Positions 1 to 7,737 of a stretch of 62,468 nucleotides of DNA are shown here, one piece after another. This DNA comes from Solirubrobacterales bacterium. GTDB lineage: Bacteria > Actinomycetota > Thermoleophilia > Solirubrobacterales > 70-9. Positions within the stretch are counted from its first letter, which is position 1, and each line of letters begins with the position of its first letter. The DNA lies in NCBI GenBank assembly GCA_020438395.1, contig JAGQUR010000029.1, positions 1 to 62,468 on the forward strand, given 5' to 3'. The notes beneath the pieces were generated by a model. It saw nothing but the letters and a program-made list of their open reading frames with translations. It searched no databases and was not told the origin of the DNA. Made by a program: the position numbers and the translations under genes.

Positions 1-937
1 AGGCGGTGCGGGCGGCGTGGGCCCGCGCCTCCATCCGGGCGATCTTGAAGGCGATCGCCTGGTTCCGGCCGATGGGGCGGCCGAACGCCTCGCGCTCCTT
101 GGCGTACTTGACGGACTCGTCGACGCAGCCCTGCGCCGCGCCGGTGGACAGCGCGGCGATGGCGATGCGGCCCTCGTCGAGGATGCGCAGGAAGTTGGCG
201 TAGCCGCGGCCGCGCTCGCCGAGCAGGTTCTCCGCCGGCACGCGCACGTCGGCGAAGAAGAGCTCGGCGGTGTCCTGGGCGTGCAGGCCCAGCTTCTCGA
301 GGTTCCGCCCCCGGTCGAACCCCTCCATGCCGCGCTCGAGGACGAGGAGGCTCATCCCCTTGTGGCGCTGGGACGGATCGGTCTTCACCGCCGTGATGAC
401 GATGTCGGCGTTGATGCCGTTGGTGATGAAGGTCTTGGCGCCGTTGACAACCCAGCCGTCGCCGTCACGCTTGCCACGGGTCGAGATCGCCGCCAGGTCG
501 GACCCGGTTCCGGGTTCGGTCATCGCGACGGCCAGGACCTTCTCACCGGATGCGACTCCGGGCAGCCACCGCTTCTTCTGTTCCTCGGTGGCGGTCGAGG
601 TGATGTAGGGCACGACGATGTCGGTGTGCAGCAGGGGCCCACCCATCGCCGGGCCAACCCCCGCCCAGATCGATTCCTCGGCCAGCACGACGTTGAAGCG
701 CCAGTCCTCAACCCCCGGGCCGCCGTACTCCTCGGGAACCTCCATGGCCAGGAAGCCGTACTCGGCGCAACTGGTGAAAAGGCTCTTGGGGACGATGTGG
801 TTCCGTTCCCACTCCGGATACTTCGGCACGACTTCCTTATCGAGGAACTGGCGGAAGCTCTCCCGATAGTCGTCCTGCTCGGTGTCGAAAATGGTTCGCT
901 TGCCGACTACCTGCGCTGCACTCTCCGGTCTCTCCAT
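1..937 (-). CDS. Acyl-CoA dehydrogenase, 3' end cut off by window edge
   Basis: Flavoprotein that would oxidise acyl-CoA thioesters to 2-enoyl-CoA in fatty-acid or related acyl catabolism. The visible 312 residues run from an ATG at 937. They include the family signature AMTEPGTGSD in the middle domain and, near the window edge, RILDEGRIAIAALSTGAAQG followed by KEREAFGRPIGRNQAI, both typical of the C-terminal helical domain. The catalytic glutamate region and stop codon lie outside the window. The start is 12 bases after the cupin stop, so it is probably the last visible gene of a thioredoxin-tautomerase-cupin-dehydrogenase operon. Family assignment is firm; substrate chain length cannot be read from this fragment. 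Confidence 0.93.
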   Translation of the reverse strand, partial: MERPESAAQVVGKRTIFDTEQDDYRESFRQFLDKEVVPKYPEWERNHIVPKSLFTSCAEYGFLAMEVPEEYGGPGVEDWRFNVVLAEESIWAGVGPAMGGPLLHTDIVVPYITSTATEEQKKRWLPGVASGEKVLAVAMTEPGTGSDLAAISTRGKRDGDGWVVNGAKTFITNGINADIVITAVKTDPSQRHKGMSLLVLERGMEGFDRGRNLEKLGLHAQDTAELFFADVRVPAENLLGERGRGYANFLRILDEGRIAIAALSTGAAQGCVDESVKYAKEREAFGRPIGRNQAIAFKIARMEARAHAARTA

Positions 938-949
938 GCCGGAAGCTTC

Positions 950-1372
950 TCAGTTCAGCTCGGGTGGCAGGGCTTTCGGACCATCCGGATACATCCAGGC
1001 GATCAGTTCCTCGTCCATCGTGGTGGTGTCGGCATGCTCGGTCGGGGCGCCCACCACGAGCCAGAGCTGGTCTTTCCCGGTGTCGTTGAATGGCTGTCGC
1101 ACCGTCTCCGGATCAACCACCACGGCGTCCATCGGCTCAAGCACCAGAAGCTCGTCTTCGACCCTCAGTTTCCCGGTTCCCTCGAGCAGCACGTAGAGCT
1201 CCTCGGTGGTCTTGTGGCGATGCCGGGTCGAGGCCTGCCCGGGCTCGATCCGCCACAACCTCGCTCCGAGCTTCTCCGCTTCGAGCTGGCGGGCCAGGTC
1301 GGTGTTGAGCACGCCCATCATGTTGGAGCGGCGCCAGAACTGATCCTCCGCGGCGAGTCGGCGGTATCCCAT
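950..1372 (-). CDS. Small cupin-domain protein
   Basis: 140 residues folding as a single cupin barrel. The metal-binding first motif is visible as RHRHKTTEELYVLLEGTGKL (two His and a Glu), followed by a second half containing DAVVVDPETVRQPFN. Single-domain cupins act as metal-dependent isomerases or oxygenases, or bind small ligands; the reaction cannot be assigned. The ATG at 1372 has a near-ideal Shine-Dalgarno (TAAGGAGGGG) five bases upstream, which fixes the start. It sits between the tautomerase and the acyl-CoA dehydrogenase on the same strand, so a role near acyl or carbonyl metabolism is plausible but inferred. Confidence 0.88.
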   Translation of the reverse strand: MGYRRLAAEDQFWRRSNMMGVLNTDLARQLEAEKLGARLWRIEPGQASTRHRHKTTEELYVLLEGTGKLRVEDELLVLEPMDAVVVDPETVRQPFNDTGKDQLWLVVGAPTEHADTTTMDEELIAWMYPDGPKALPPELN

Positions 1373-1390
1373 GAAACCCCTCCTTAAGGA

Positions 1391-1419
1391 CGAAGCCCGG
1401 CTACTCGGGCCGGGCTTCG
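1391..1419 (-). terminator. Perfect 11-bp hairpin between tautomerase and cupin genes
   Basis: Arms CGAAGCCCGGC (1391-1401) and GCCGGGCTTCG (1409-1419) pair perfectly around a 7-base loop. The structure overlaps the tautomerase stop codon (1401-1403) and ends 4 bases before the strong Shine-Dalgarno of the cupin gene. There is no U-tract, so it may be an attenuator, an RNA-processing site or an mRNA-stabilising hairpin rather than a full intrinsic terminator. Confidence 0.6.
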
Positions 1420-1580
1420 GGAATGATGAAGTCTGTCTTCTTCGAGTCTTCGAACTTGACCCAGCAGTGTTCGGGAGCCGCCCCGGCCACTTCGATCAGC
1501 GCGTCCTCGATGCGCTTGGCGATCTCGGCCTTCTGCTCGTCGGAGCGGCCCTCGAACCAGTGGATCTGGACGAACGGCAT
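1401..1580 (-). CDS. 4-oxalocrotonate tautomerase-like protein
   Basis: 59 residues beginning MPFVQIHWFEGRS. After removal of Met the N-terminal proline would be the catalytic base used by the 4-oxalocrotonate tautomerase family for keto-enol tautomerisation. Length matches the 60-80-residue family norm. I start at the ATG at 1578-1580 because it places Pro at position 2; a longer upstream reading gives only low-complexity sequence. It begins 19 bases after the thioredoxin stop and shares a transcript direction with the cupin. The natural substrate is unknown. Confidence 0.85.
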   Translation of the reverse strand: MPFVQIHWFEGRSDEQKAEIAKRIEDALIEVAGAAPEHCWVKFEDSKKTDFIIPEARPE

Positions 1581-1599
1581 GTCAGCCGGTCCGTTCCGG

Positions 1600-1923
1600 T
1601 CAGCCCTGCAGGGCCGGCTCGAGCTCGGCGAGGATCTTGCGCTTGGGCTGGGCGCCGACAAGCTGCTTGACCATGGCGCCGTCCTTAAGAAGGATCATCG
1701 TCGGGATCGAGAGAACTCCGTACTGCTGGGCAGTCTGCGGGTTGTCATCGATGTTGAGGCTGACGATCTTGAGGTCGTCGCGCTCCTGGTTGATCTCCTC
1801 GAGGACCGGATGGACCACGCGGCAGGGACCGCACCAAGGAGCCCAGAAGTCGACCAGCACCGGGCCATCGGCATCGAGAGCTTCAGCCTTGAAGGTCGCG
1901 TCGGTTACTTCGGGAAGTGCCAT
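1600..1923 (-). CDS. trxA: Thioredoxin
   Basis: 107-residue cytosolic dithiol-disulfide oxidoreductase. The active site WCGPC is at residues 30-34, the conserved buried Asp is at 25 and the cis-proline motif SIPT is at 72-75; length is that of a classic single-domain thioredoxin. It reduces protein disulfides and is recycled by thioredoxin reductase, which is not in this window. Shine-Dalgarno AGGAG lies 8 bases before the ATG. It is first in a minus-strand operon leading into the tautomerase, cupin and acyl-CoA dehydrogenase genes, and has the clearest sigma-70-type promoter in the window (1988-2016). Confidence 0.97.
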   Translation of the reverse strand: MALPEVTDATFKAEALDADGPVLVDFWAPWCGPCRVVHPVLEEINQERDDLKIVSLNIDDNPQTAQQYGVLSIPTMILLKDGAMVKQLVGAQPKRKILAELEPALQG

Positions 1924-1972
1924 TTTCGGTCTCCTGATCGTCTTTCAGCGGGTCCATTCCCGCGTTTCGATT

Positions 1973-2016
1973 CCTGTCTCACAGGTCACTATACAAAATG
2001 AAGTGAACCTTCTCAA
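1973..2016 (-). promoter_or_regulatory. Sigma-70-type promoter of the trxA operon with start-site palindrome
   Basis: Reading the minus strand, TTGAGA (2011-2016) and TATAGT (1988-1993) are separated by exactly 17 bases. The expected transcription start is near 1981, inside the inverted repeat CCTGT-CTC-ACAGG (1973-1985). That makes the repeat a candidate operator or start-site hairpin. A second short hairpin in the leader (GCGGG/CCCGC, 1948-1963) precedes the Shine-Dalgarno. No sigma-R consensus (GGGAAT-N-GTT) could be completed. Confidence 0.7.
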
Positions 2017-2096
2017 GTCGGGCCGGATCCGACCCGCCCTGCATATTGAACCCGCCGGCCCACGGAAACAAAGGATGGATGGGCCGGGTCTGGTTG

Positions 2097-2834
2097 TCAA
2101 CGATTCCGGATGCGCATTGCCGGGACCCGCCAGGCGGCCTCCGCAACGATCGCGGTGGTCATCTTCGAATCCCCCTCCTGCCTTTCCCGGAAGGTGATTG
2201 GAACCTCCATCACCGAGAAACCGGCCTTGATCACCCGCCAGGTCATTTCCACCTGGAAGGAATAGCCCGACGCGGCGACCTCGGACAGGTCGATCGACTC
2301 GAGCACCTCGCGCCGGAAGCACTTGAAGCCTCCGGTCATGTCCCGGACGGGAACGCGCAGGATCGTCCGCGAGTAAAAGCTTCCGCCGCGGCTCAGGATT
2401 CGCCGGACCTGACCCCACTCGGTGATTCCGCCGCCCGGCACGTAGCGCGAACCGATCACCAGGTCGGCCAGCTCCGACGCAGCCAGCAGCCTCGGAAGAT
2501 AGGCCGGATCGTGGGAGAAGTCCGCGTCCATCTGGACGATCAGATCCGCCCCGCCATCCAGCGCGGTACGGAAGCCCTCCAGGTAGGCCGGCCCGAGGCC
2601 TTCCTTCTTCTCGCGGTGGATGACCCGCACCCTGGGATTGCCGGCGGCGATCTCGTCGGCAATCGTCCCGGTCCCGTCCGGCGAGTTGTCGTCGACGATC
2701 AGGATCCGGTCGTCATCGTGAGTGAGCTTCGGGCCGAGGGCATCGACCATCGGGCCGATGTTTCCGGCTTCGTTGTAGGTCGGCAGAATTACCCAGGCCG
2801 CGCCTCGATGCTCTGTCCTGACTTCATCCGGCAC
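2097..2834 (-). CDS. ppm1: Polyprenol-phosphate mannose synthase-like GT2
   Basis: 245-residue GT-A glycosyltransferase of the DPM1/Ppm1 type, which transfers mannose from GDP-mannose to polyprenyl phosphate on the inner membrane face, giving the donor for mannosylation outside the cytoplasm. Family motifs in order are LPTYNEAGNI, DDNSPDGTG, the DADFSHDP metal-binding loop, DLVIGSRYVPGG, the acceptor loop RDMTGGFKCF and VPITFRERQEGDSKM. I chose the GTG at 2834 because TACGAT lies 6 bases upstream (leaderless pattern) and it avoids overlap with the divergent polX start; longer starts at 2879 (ATG) or 2885 (TTG) are possible. It could feed the GT-C-type enzymes at 50-54 kb. Confidence 0.88.
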   Translation of the reverse strand: MPDEVRTEHRGAAWVILPTYNEAGNIGPMVDALGPKLTHDDDRILIVDDNSPDGTGTIADEIAAGNPRVRVIHREKKEGLGPAYLEGFRTALDGGADLIVQMDADFSHDPAYLPRLLAASELADLVIGSRYVPGGGITEWGQVRRILSRGGSFYSRTILRVPVRDMTGGFKCFRREVLESIDLSEVAASGYSFQVEMTWRVIKAGFSVMEVPITFRERQEGDSKMTTAIVAEAAWRVPAMRIRNR

Positions 2835-2877
2835 CGGCGGATCGTATCCCCCGGACGCCGGTGGGTAGGTTCTGGTC
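2835..2877. promoter_or_regulatory. Divergent ppm1/polX leaderless promoter region
   Basis: Two outward -10-like elements sit in 43 bases. TACGAT on the minus strand (2841-2846) is 6 bases before the ppm1 GTG, and TAGGTT on the plus strand (2866-2871) is 6 bases before the polX ATG. Confidence 0.55.
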
Positions 2878-4581
2878 ATGACCAACGCCCAGATCGCCGA
2901 AGCGCTCGAGGAGCTGGCCGTTCTCTACCAGCTCGACGGGGCCGACCAGTACAGGGTTCTGGCCTACACGAACTCCGCCCGGACGATCAAGAACGAGGGC
3001 CGGTCAGTCGAGGAGATGGCGCGGAACGGGACGATCACCGAGTTGCCGGGAGTGGGCAAGACCCTCGAGGAGAAGATCCTCGCCCTGGTCGAGACCGGCG
3101 AGATCCCGGCGGCCGCAAAGCTGAAGGAGAAGATCCCGGTCGGCCTGCTCGAGATCAGCCGCATCCCCGGACTCGGACCGAAGACGGTGCGCCGTCTCCA
3201 CGATGAGCTGGACGTGACCGGACCGGAAGACCTGCGAGCCGCCGCCGAGGCGCAGAAGGTCCGTGAACTGAAGGGCCTCGGCCCGAAGGTCGAGGAGAAA
3301 ATCCTCGCCGGCCTGGACAAACTGGAGGCGGAACCGGAAGGGCCAACCAGGCTCAGGCTGGACGAGATCCTGCCCACCGCACAGGACCTGGTCGAGGCGC
3401 TCCGCTCGGAGCCCAGTTGCGACAAGGCCGAGATCGCCGGCTCGGTCCGCAGGCTGACCGAGACCTGCCATGACATCGACCTGATCGCCACCTCGACCGA
3501 CCCGAAGGCCCTGGCGACCGAGATCGCCGGGCACGAACTGGTCGGTGAACACGGCAAGCCCAGCGACAAGGGAGTGAAGCTGACCACCAATTCGGGCATC
3601 GACGTCGACGTGCGGATCGTGGAACCCGATGCCTTCGGCAACCTGCTTCAGCATTTCTCCGGCTCCGGCGCCCACAACGCGGAGCTGCGCGAACGGGCTG
3701 TCGCGAAAGGACTTCACGTGTCCGAGAACGGGATCAAGCACGAGAAGACAGGCGAGGTCGAGCTATTCACCACGGAGGAGGAGGTCTACGAGCGGCTCGG
3801 CTATCAGTACATCCCGCCGGAGCTCAGGGAGGACCGGGGTGAACTGGACGCCGCCGAAAAAGGCGAACTTCCTGACCTGGTAGAGCGCAGCCAGATCAAG
3901 GGTGATCTCCACTGTCACACCACCCTTTCCGACGGCGTCGCGTCGATGGAGGAGATGGCTGCCGCGGCCGAGGCTCTCAGCTACGAGTATCTGGCGATTA
4001 CCGATCACTCCCTGTCACACGGCTTCGGCAACAACGTCGAGCCGGACCGGCTCTGGCAGCGGATCGAGGAGATCGCCGAGTTCAACAACGAGGATCACGC
4101 CATCCGCCTGCTCTCCGGTTCCGAGGTGAACATACATCCGAACGGGTCGGTCGATTACGACGACGACCTGCTGGAAGCCCTCGACTGGGTGATCGCCTCG
4201 GTCCACACCGCCTTCGACGAGGACGAGGACAAGATGACCGGCCGGATGATCACCGCGATCGAGAACCCGCTGGTCGACTGCATCGGCCATCCGACCGGCC
4301 GGCTGATCAACCAGCGGGACCCCTACCCCCTCGACATGGAAAGGGTGATCGCCGCCGCCGCGGAGAACGACACCCTGATCGAGATCAACGGCAACCCCCG
4401 CCGCCGGGACCTGAACGAGATTCACGCCCGGATGGCCGCCGAGGCAGGGGTCGGCATCGTGATCAACACCGACGCCCACCGGCCGGACACCCTCGATTTC
4501 ATGGACTACGGGATAGCCACCGCCCGCCGCGCCTGGCTGACCGCGGAGCAGGTGAAGAACACCGGCTCCTGGTGGAAGTAG
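2878..4581 (+). CDS. polX: DNA polymerase X family protein with PHP domain
   Basis: 567-residue bacterial PolX, a small gap-filling DNA polymerase and 3'-5' exonuclease/AP-repair enzyme. The N-terminal 8-kDa-type region carries helix-hairpin-helix motifs (ELPGVGKT near residue 55, IPGLGPKT, LKGLGPK). The palm has the two-metal carboxylates HDIDL (Asp199, Asp201) and DVDVRI (Asp242/244). After a short linker the C-terminal PHP domain begins near residue 342 with DLHCHTT (His345, His347) and includes AITDHS and a late INTDAH motif, i.e. an apparently intact metal site. Length and order match canonical PHP-PolX. The start is supported by the conserved N-terminus and by TAGGTT 6 bases upstream. 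Confidence 0.96.
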   Translation: MTNAQIAEALEELAVLYQLDGADQYRVLAYTNSARTIKNEGRSVEEMARNGTITELPGVGKTLEEKILALVETGEIPAAAKLKEKIPVGLLEISRIPGLGPKTVRRLHDELDVTGPEDLRAAAEAQKVRELKGLGPKVEEKILAGLDKLEAEPEGPTRLRLDEILPTAQDLVEALRSEPSCDKAEIAGSVRRLTETCHDIDLIATSTDPKALATEIAGHELVGEHGKPSDKGVKLTTNSGIDVDVRIVEPDAFGNLLQHFSGSGAHNAELRERAVAKGLHVSENGIKHEKTGEVELFTTEEEVYERLGYQYIPPELREDRGELDAAEKGELPDLVERSQIKGDLHCHTTLSDGVASMEEMAAAAEALSYEYLAITDHSLSHGFGNNVEPDRLWQRIEEIAEFNNEDHAIRLLSGSEVNIHPNGSVDYDDDLLEALDWVIASVHTAFDEDEDKMTGRMITAIENPLVDCIGHPTGRLINQRDPYPLDMERVIAAAAENDTLIEINGNPRRRDLNEIHARMAAEAGVGIVINTDAHRPDTLDFMDYGIATARRAWLTAEQVKNTGSWWK

Positions 4582-4597
4582 CCCGGTCCGGCCCGGC

Positions 4598-5518
4598 TCA
4601 GCGGATCGGGGGAGGGTCGCCAGCGGCGCTTGCGGCCAGGGCCGGGTTCCAGTCGCAGACATTGCAGGCGTGGCTGAAGATCTCGCCGCAGAAGTCGATC
4701 ACCGCCTGCTCGGGGTTGCCGGTTACCGCGGCCGCTTCGTGGTCGAGCACGTATTCGCCGAGTTCGTCGTTCCAGCCGCCCGGGACCGGTGAGAGATCCC
4801 GGCCTGAGTAACCGTCCTCGGCGGGATGGGCGTAGGCGTAGAAGGCGGGCTTCGGATAGCGGTCGTCGCCTGGCCACCAGCCCACCGCCACTTCCTGGGA
4901 GTCCATTGCGTTGCGCATGATGAAGTCCTGCGACGGCGGATCCGCGGGGCGCCCGGAGAACAGGCTGACCGCCAGGTCGAAGGAACCCCACCACGCGTTG
5001 AGCGGAGTCGAACGGCCCCGGTAAGGAGCCCGGAAGCGGGCCAGGGCCATTCCGGCGGCGGTCGCCATCTCGAAGTATTCCTTGACCTGGGCCGGGTCGT
5101 AAATCCGGTGCTCGTCGTCCTGGTCGAGCGGAACCGTCCAGCTCACTTCCTGGGGCGTCGGATCGATCTCGACCGCACCGGCGAACTCATTGATCGCGAC
5201 CAGGGCCTCCCTCACCACCTCGCCGACCGGGCGGTTCGGGGCAAGTGCGATCGTGGCGCCCATGCCATCCGAATGCTCGACCAGCAGATGGTGGGTGCGC
5301 AAGTCGAGCGCCACCACGAAGACACCGGAGCCGTCCGGGGCGGGTAACGGAAGGGTTTCCCAGCCGCGGGCGGTGAGCCGGAGCGCCGCATGCTGAAGCT
5401 GCGGCTCCGGCGGGGCAAGGGCAACACAGAGCTTGCCGAGGAACTGGGTGTGAGCGTGAAGCGTGTCGCAGGTCTCACGCCACTCGGTGTAGGTGGTGGA
5501 ACTCCAACCGTCAGACAT
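4598..5518 (-). CDS. DUF5996-family protein
   Basis: 306 residues, predicted soluble, no signal peptide. It resembles the DUF5996 family, with the strongly conserved stretch APYRGRSTPLNAWWGSFDLA near the middle, a KYPKPAFYAY-like segment (RYPKPAFYAYA) and a C-terminal Cys/His-containing end (FCGEIFSHACNVC). The function of the family is unknown and I do not assign one. It is convergent with polX (16 bases between stops) and transcribed alone. TAGGGT (5525-5530, minus) is 6 bases before the ATG, the leaderless pattern seen at many first genes here. Confidence 0.82.
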   Translation of the reverse strand: MSDGWSSTTYTEWRETCDTLHAHTQFLGKLCVALAPPEPQLQHAALRLTARGWETLPLPAPDGSGVFVVALDLRTHHLLVEHSDGMGATIALAPNRPVGEVVREALVAINEFAGAVEIDPTPQEVSWTVPLDQDDEHRIYDPAQVKEYFEMATAAGMALARFRAPYRGRSTPLNAWWGSFDLAVSLFSGRPADPPSQDFIMRNAMDSQEVAVGWWPGDDRYPKPAFYAYAHPAEDGYSGRDLSPVPGGWNDELGEYVLDHEAAAVTGNPEQAVIDFCGEIFSHACNVCDWNPALAASAAGDPPPIR

Positions 5519-5549
5519 GTCCCGACCCTACTCCCCCGGAAAGCCCTGC

Positions 5550-6062
5550 TCAGAAGGCTCGGAAGCCGGGGCTTCGGACCAGCTTGACGGGCTTCAGCGG
5601 CGAAGCCGACTCGACCAGAAACCGCACGCCGTCCCTTCCCTCGATCGCGAGCACCGCCGACTCGCGGTTTCGCCAGGCCAGGGCGACCAGCAGGGCGTAG
5701 CCGGAGCCGACCATGGCGACCTCGGGAAAGATGACCCCGAGAGCGCCGGCGAGGCCGACCGCGGCGAGGATCGGCGAGAGCCGGCCCCAGGCAACCCGGC
5801 CCGGGGAGGGCATGGAAACACCGGGCGAAGACGAGGTGGCGGTGCGAGCCCCGGCAAGGGTCTCGCGCATCGAGTCGGCGGACCTTTCGGCGCCGCCGAG
5901 GCTGAGGCCGATCCATGCGGCGACCAGCCACCAAGCGGCCCCAATCAGGAGCACCGTTGTGTTCTCGGCGTCCTGAACGCCGATCACCGCGACCACACCG
6001 AGCGCGGTCGCACCGCCCGCGGTGAGAAAGACGGTGGCCCTGAGCAGCTCGGCGAAGGGCAA
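5550..6062 (-). CDS. Small polytopic membrane protein
   Basis: 170 residues with about four hydrophobic segments (roughly 8-28, 35-54, 92-110 and 112-130) separated by a polar Ser/Pro-rich loop, and a short basic cytoplasmic-looking tail (LKPVKLVRSPGFRAF). I do not recognise the family. The start is a TTG whose Shine-Dalgarno (GGAG) overlaps the end of otsB, so it is probably translated by coupling with trehalose-phosphatase. Codon use matches the neighbours. Its function is unknown; the operon link suggests membrane or osmotic physiology at most. Confidence 0.7.
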   Translation of the reverse strand: MPFAELLRATVFLTAGGATALGVVAVIGVQDAENTTVLLIGAAWWLVAAWIGLSLGGAERSADSMRETLAGARTATSSSPGVSMPSPGRVAWGRLSPILAAVGLAGALGVIFPEVAMVGSGYALLVALAWRNRESAVLAIEGRDGVRFLVESASPLKPVKLVRSPGFRAF

Positions 6063-6065
6063 GCC

Positions 6066-6905
6066 CTACTCCGGCTGTGGGGCACCCGGCTGGGGGGCTT
6101 CGACCGGCGCTTCGCTGAACCCGGCCGCGAAGTCCTCGATCAGGTCGATCCACTCCTCCGGTTCCGCCACCACCAGGTCGGCCATCTCGATCAGTTCGGG
6201 CGGGCCTTCGTCGGAATCGATCGCGACCAGCAGCAGGTTCTTCAGTTTTCCTTCGTCGGCGAGCTTCTTGAGCCGCGCTGCCGCATCGAAATCCGTGCGG
6301 TCATCCCCGGCGAACACGACGGTTTCGATGTCGGTTCCGTCGAGCAGCTCGTCCACGGCGCCGGCCTTGCCTTCCATGCCCGGGGGCCGGAGCTCGAGCA
6401 CCTTGCGGCCCCAGTGAGTGGCCAAGCCGGCCGACTGGGCATGGTCGGCGATGATCCGGACCATCTCTTCGGTGCGATGCCCGGCGCCCCGCCAGTGAAG
6501 GGCCTGGATCGGTCCCTTGTCCTCGATCCGGATCTTCGAGGTGACCCAGAACGGGTTGTCGTTGTCGCGCACGAACTTCCTCGCCCGCTCCGCCTCCTCC
6601 CCTTCGATCACCACGGTGGGTTTTTCCTGCCCCGGCTTGATGAAGCTGAGGCCGTGGTTGCCGAAGTAGGTGATCTTCTCGGCGCCGACCATCTTCCGGG
6701 CAACCGGCGAGGGACGACCGGTGATACAGGCGACCAGGGCCAGGTGATCGGCCAAGGTTTCGAGGCTTTCCCTTGCCCTGACCGGAACGCGGGCCTGGTC
6801 CGGTCTATCGACGATCCGGCAGAGCGTGCCATCGACATCGCTCATCAGAGCCGACTTTGAGGGGTCTTCCAAGAGTACGGAGAGAGGGGAGTCTGAGGCG
6901 GCCAT
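6066..6905 (-). CDS. otsB: Trehalose-6-phosphate phosphatase
   Basis: 279-residue HAD-superfamily phosphatase that converts trehalose 6-phosphate to trehalose. HAD motif I SDVDGTL supplies the nucleophile Asp23 and acid/base Asp25; later motifs include ITGRPS, YFGNHGL and the metal site AGDDRTD. Length is typical of stand-alone OtsB. No otsA is visible nearby, so the substrate-producing synthase must lie elsewhere. I start at the ATG at 6905; a longer reading adds unrelated Arg-rich sequence overlapping the divergent gene. It is followed by the small membrane protein at 5550-6062, overlapping in ribosome-binding site. GATACT lies 6 bases upstream. Confidence 0.92.
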   Translation of the reverse strand: MAASDSPLSVLLEDPSKSALMSDVDGTLCRIVDRPDQARVPVRARESLETLADHLALVACITGRPSPVARKMVGAEKITYFGNHGLSFIKPGQEKPTVVIEGEEAERARKFVRDNDNPFWVTSKIRIEDKGPIQALHWRGAGHRTEEMVRIIADHAQSAGLATHWGRKVLELRPPGMEGKAGAVDELLDGTDIETVVFAGDDRTDFDAAARLKKLADEGKLKNLLLVAIDSDEGPPELIEMADLVVAEPEEWIDLIEDFAAGFSEAPVEAPQPGAPQPE

Positions 6906-6922
6906 GGTCGTAGTATCGCGGG
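6906..6922. promoter_or_regulatory. 17-bp bidirectional leaderless promoter
   Basis: Only 17 bases separate the divergent start codons of otsB and the TauE-like gene. TAGTAT (plus, 6911-6916) and GATACT (minus, 6912-6917) overlap almost completely and each is 6 bases from its start codon, so both transcripts would have essentially no leader. Confidence 0.5.
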
Positions 6923-7288
6923 ATGGAGTCACGGCGCATAATCGGACTTGCCGCGGTCGGCACTTTGGCCGGCGCATTCAGCGGACTTTTCGGGGTCGGC
7001 GGCGGCACCGTGATCGTGCCGATGCTGATCGCTCTCTACCACTACGGAGACCGACTGGCGACCGGAACCAGCCTCGCCGCGATCATCGTGATCGCCCTGC
7101 TGGCGGCGGCGATGCAGGGCGGGATCTACGGCAACGTCGATGTGGGAACGGGACTGATCCTGGCCGGTCCGGCGATCGTCGGTGTGATCGGCGGGACCGC
7201 GATCCAGCAGCGGATTCCGGAGAAGTCGGTCTCCCTGATCTTCGCCGTCCTCCTGATCGGCGTCGCGATCGAAATGGTGGTCGGCTGA
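6923..7288 (+). CDS. TauE/SafE (TSUP) family half-transporter, first half
   Basis: 121 residues, about four membrane segments, with the TSUP repeat signature GLFGVGGGTVIVP near residues 21-33. TauE/SafE proteins are anion exporters/importers (sulfite, sulfonates and similar) made of two such repeats, normally about 250 residues in one chain. Here one repeat is encoded alone and the next gene encodes the other. The two overlap by one base (TGATG), so they are co-translated and likely assemble as a heteromer. Substrate is unknown. Start ATG is 6 bases after TAGTAT. Confidence 0.88.
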   Translation: MESRRIIGLAAVGTLAGAFSGLFGVGGGTVIVPMLIALYHYGDRLATGTSLAAIIVIALLAAAMQGGIYGNVDVGTGLILAGPAIVGVIGGTAIQQRIPEKSVSLIFAVLLIGVAIEMVVG

Positions 7289-7737
7289 TGGACATCGCTA
7301 TCGCCTGCCTGATCTGTTTCATCGGCGGCCTGGTCGCCGGCCTGATCGGGGTCGGCGGAGGGATCGTCTTCGTGCCCGCGATGACCGCGGTCCTTTCGAA
7401 GGGTCAGGTCGAGGCCGAGTCGACCTCGCTGCTGATGATCGCCCTGGTTTCGGTGGTCGGAACCTGGCGGCAGATCGGCTACGGAAACGTGAACCTCAAG
7501 GACGCCGCGGTGATCGGCCTGCTCTCGCCGGTCGGAGTCCTGATCGGAGTGGTTGCGGCCAACGCGCTACCCGAGCGCGCCCTGCGCATCGGCTTCGCGA
7601 TGCTCGCGCTCTACATGGCCTACCGGCTGCTCAAGCGCGTCTTCGGAAATGACCCGCATGACCCCGCCGAGCCCGGAACGGAACCGCTCGCCGATCCGGG
7701 TCCCGATTCCCCGGCGGGCTCCGGCGCGTCGACATGA
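7288..7737 (+). CDS. TauE/SafE (TSUP) family half-transporter, second half
   Basis: 149 residues: about four membrane helices with the matching repeat signature GLIGVGGGIVFVPAM (residues 19-33), then a Pro/Gly/Asp-rich hydrophilic tail of about 30 residues after LLKRVFGN. Together with the upstream half it makes the two-repeat TSUP fold. The ATG at 7288 overlaps the stop of the first half. The stop codon overlaps an ATG (7734) that opens a 7-codon minigene before arfB. Confidence 0.87.
   Translation: MDIAIACLICFIGGLVAGLIGVGGGIVFVPAMTAVLSKGQVEAESTSLLMIALVSVVGTWRQIGYGNVNLKDAAVIGLLSPVGVLIGVVAANALPERALRIGFAMLALYMAYRLLKRVFGNDPHDPAEPGTEPLADPGPDSPAGSGAST

Noticed and set aside
2001-2020. Possible HAIR/HspR-like or sigma-R site near the trxA promoter
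   Set aside because: Only a half-site (CTTGAG) is present and no GGGAAT-N16-GTT pair could be completed; the sigma-70-type hexamers explain the sequence better.
2879-2885. Upstream starts (ATG 2879, TTG 2885) for the ppm1-like gene
   Set aside because: They overlap the polX start and add a Pro/Gly-rich stretch; GTG 2834 has TACGAT at 6 bases and begins just before the conserved domain. Not fully excluded.
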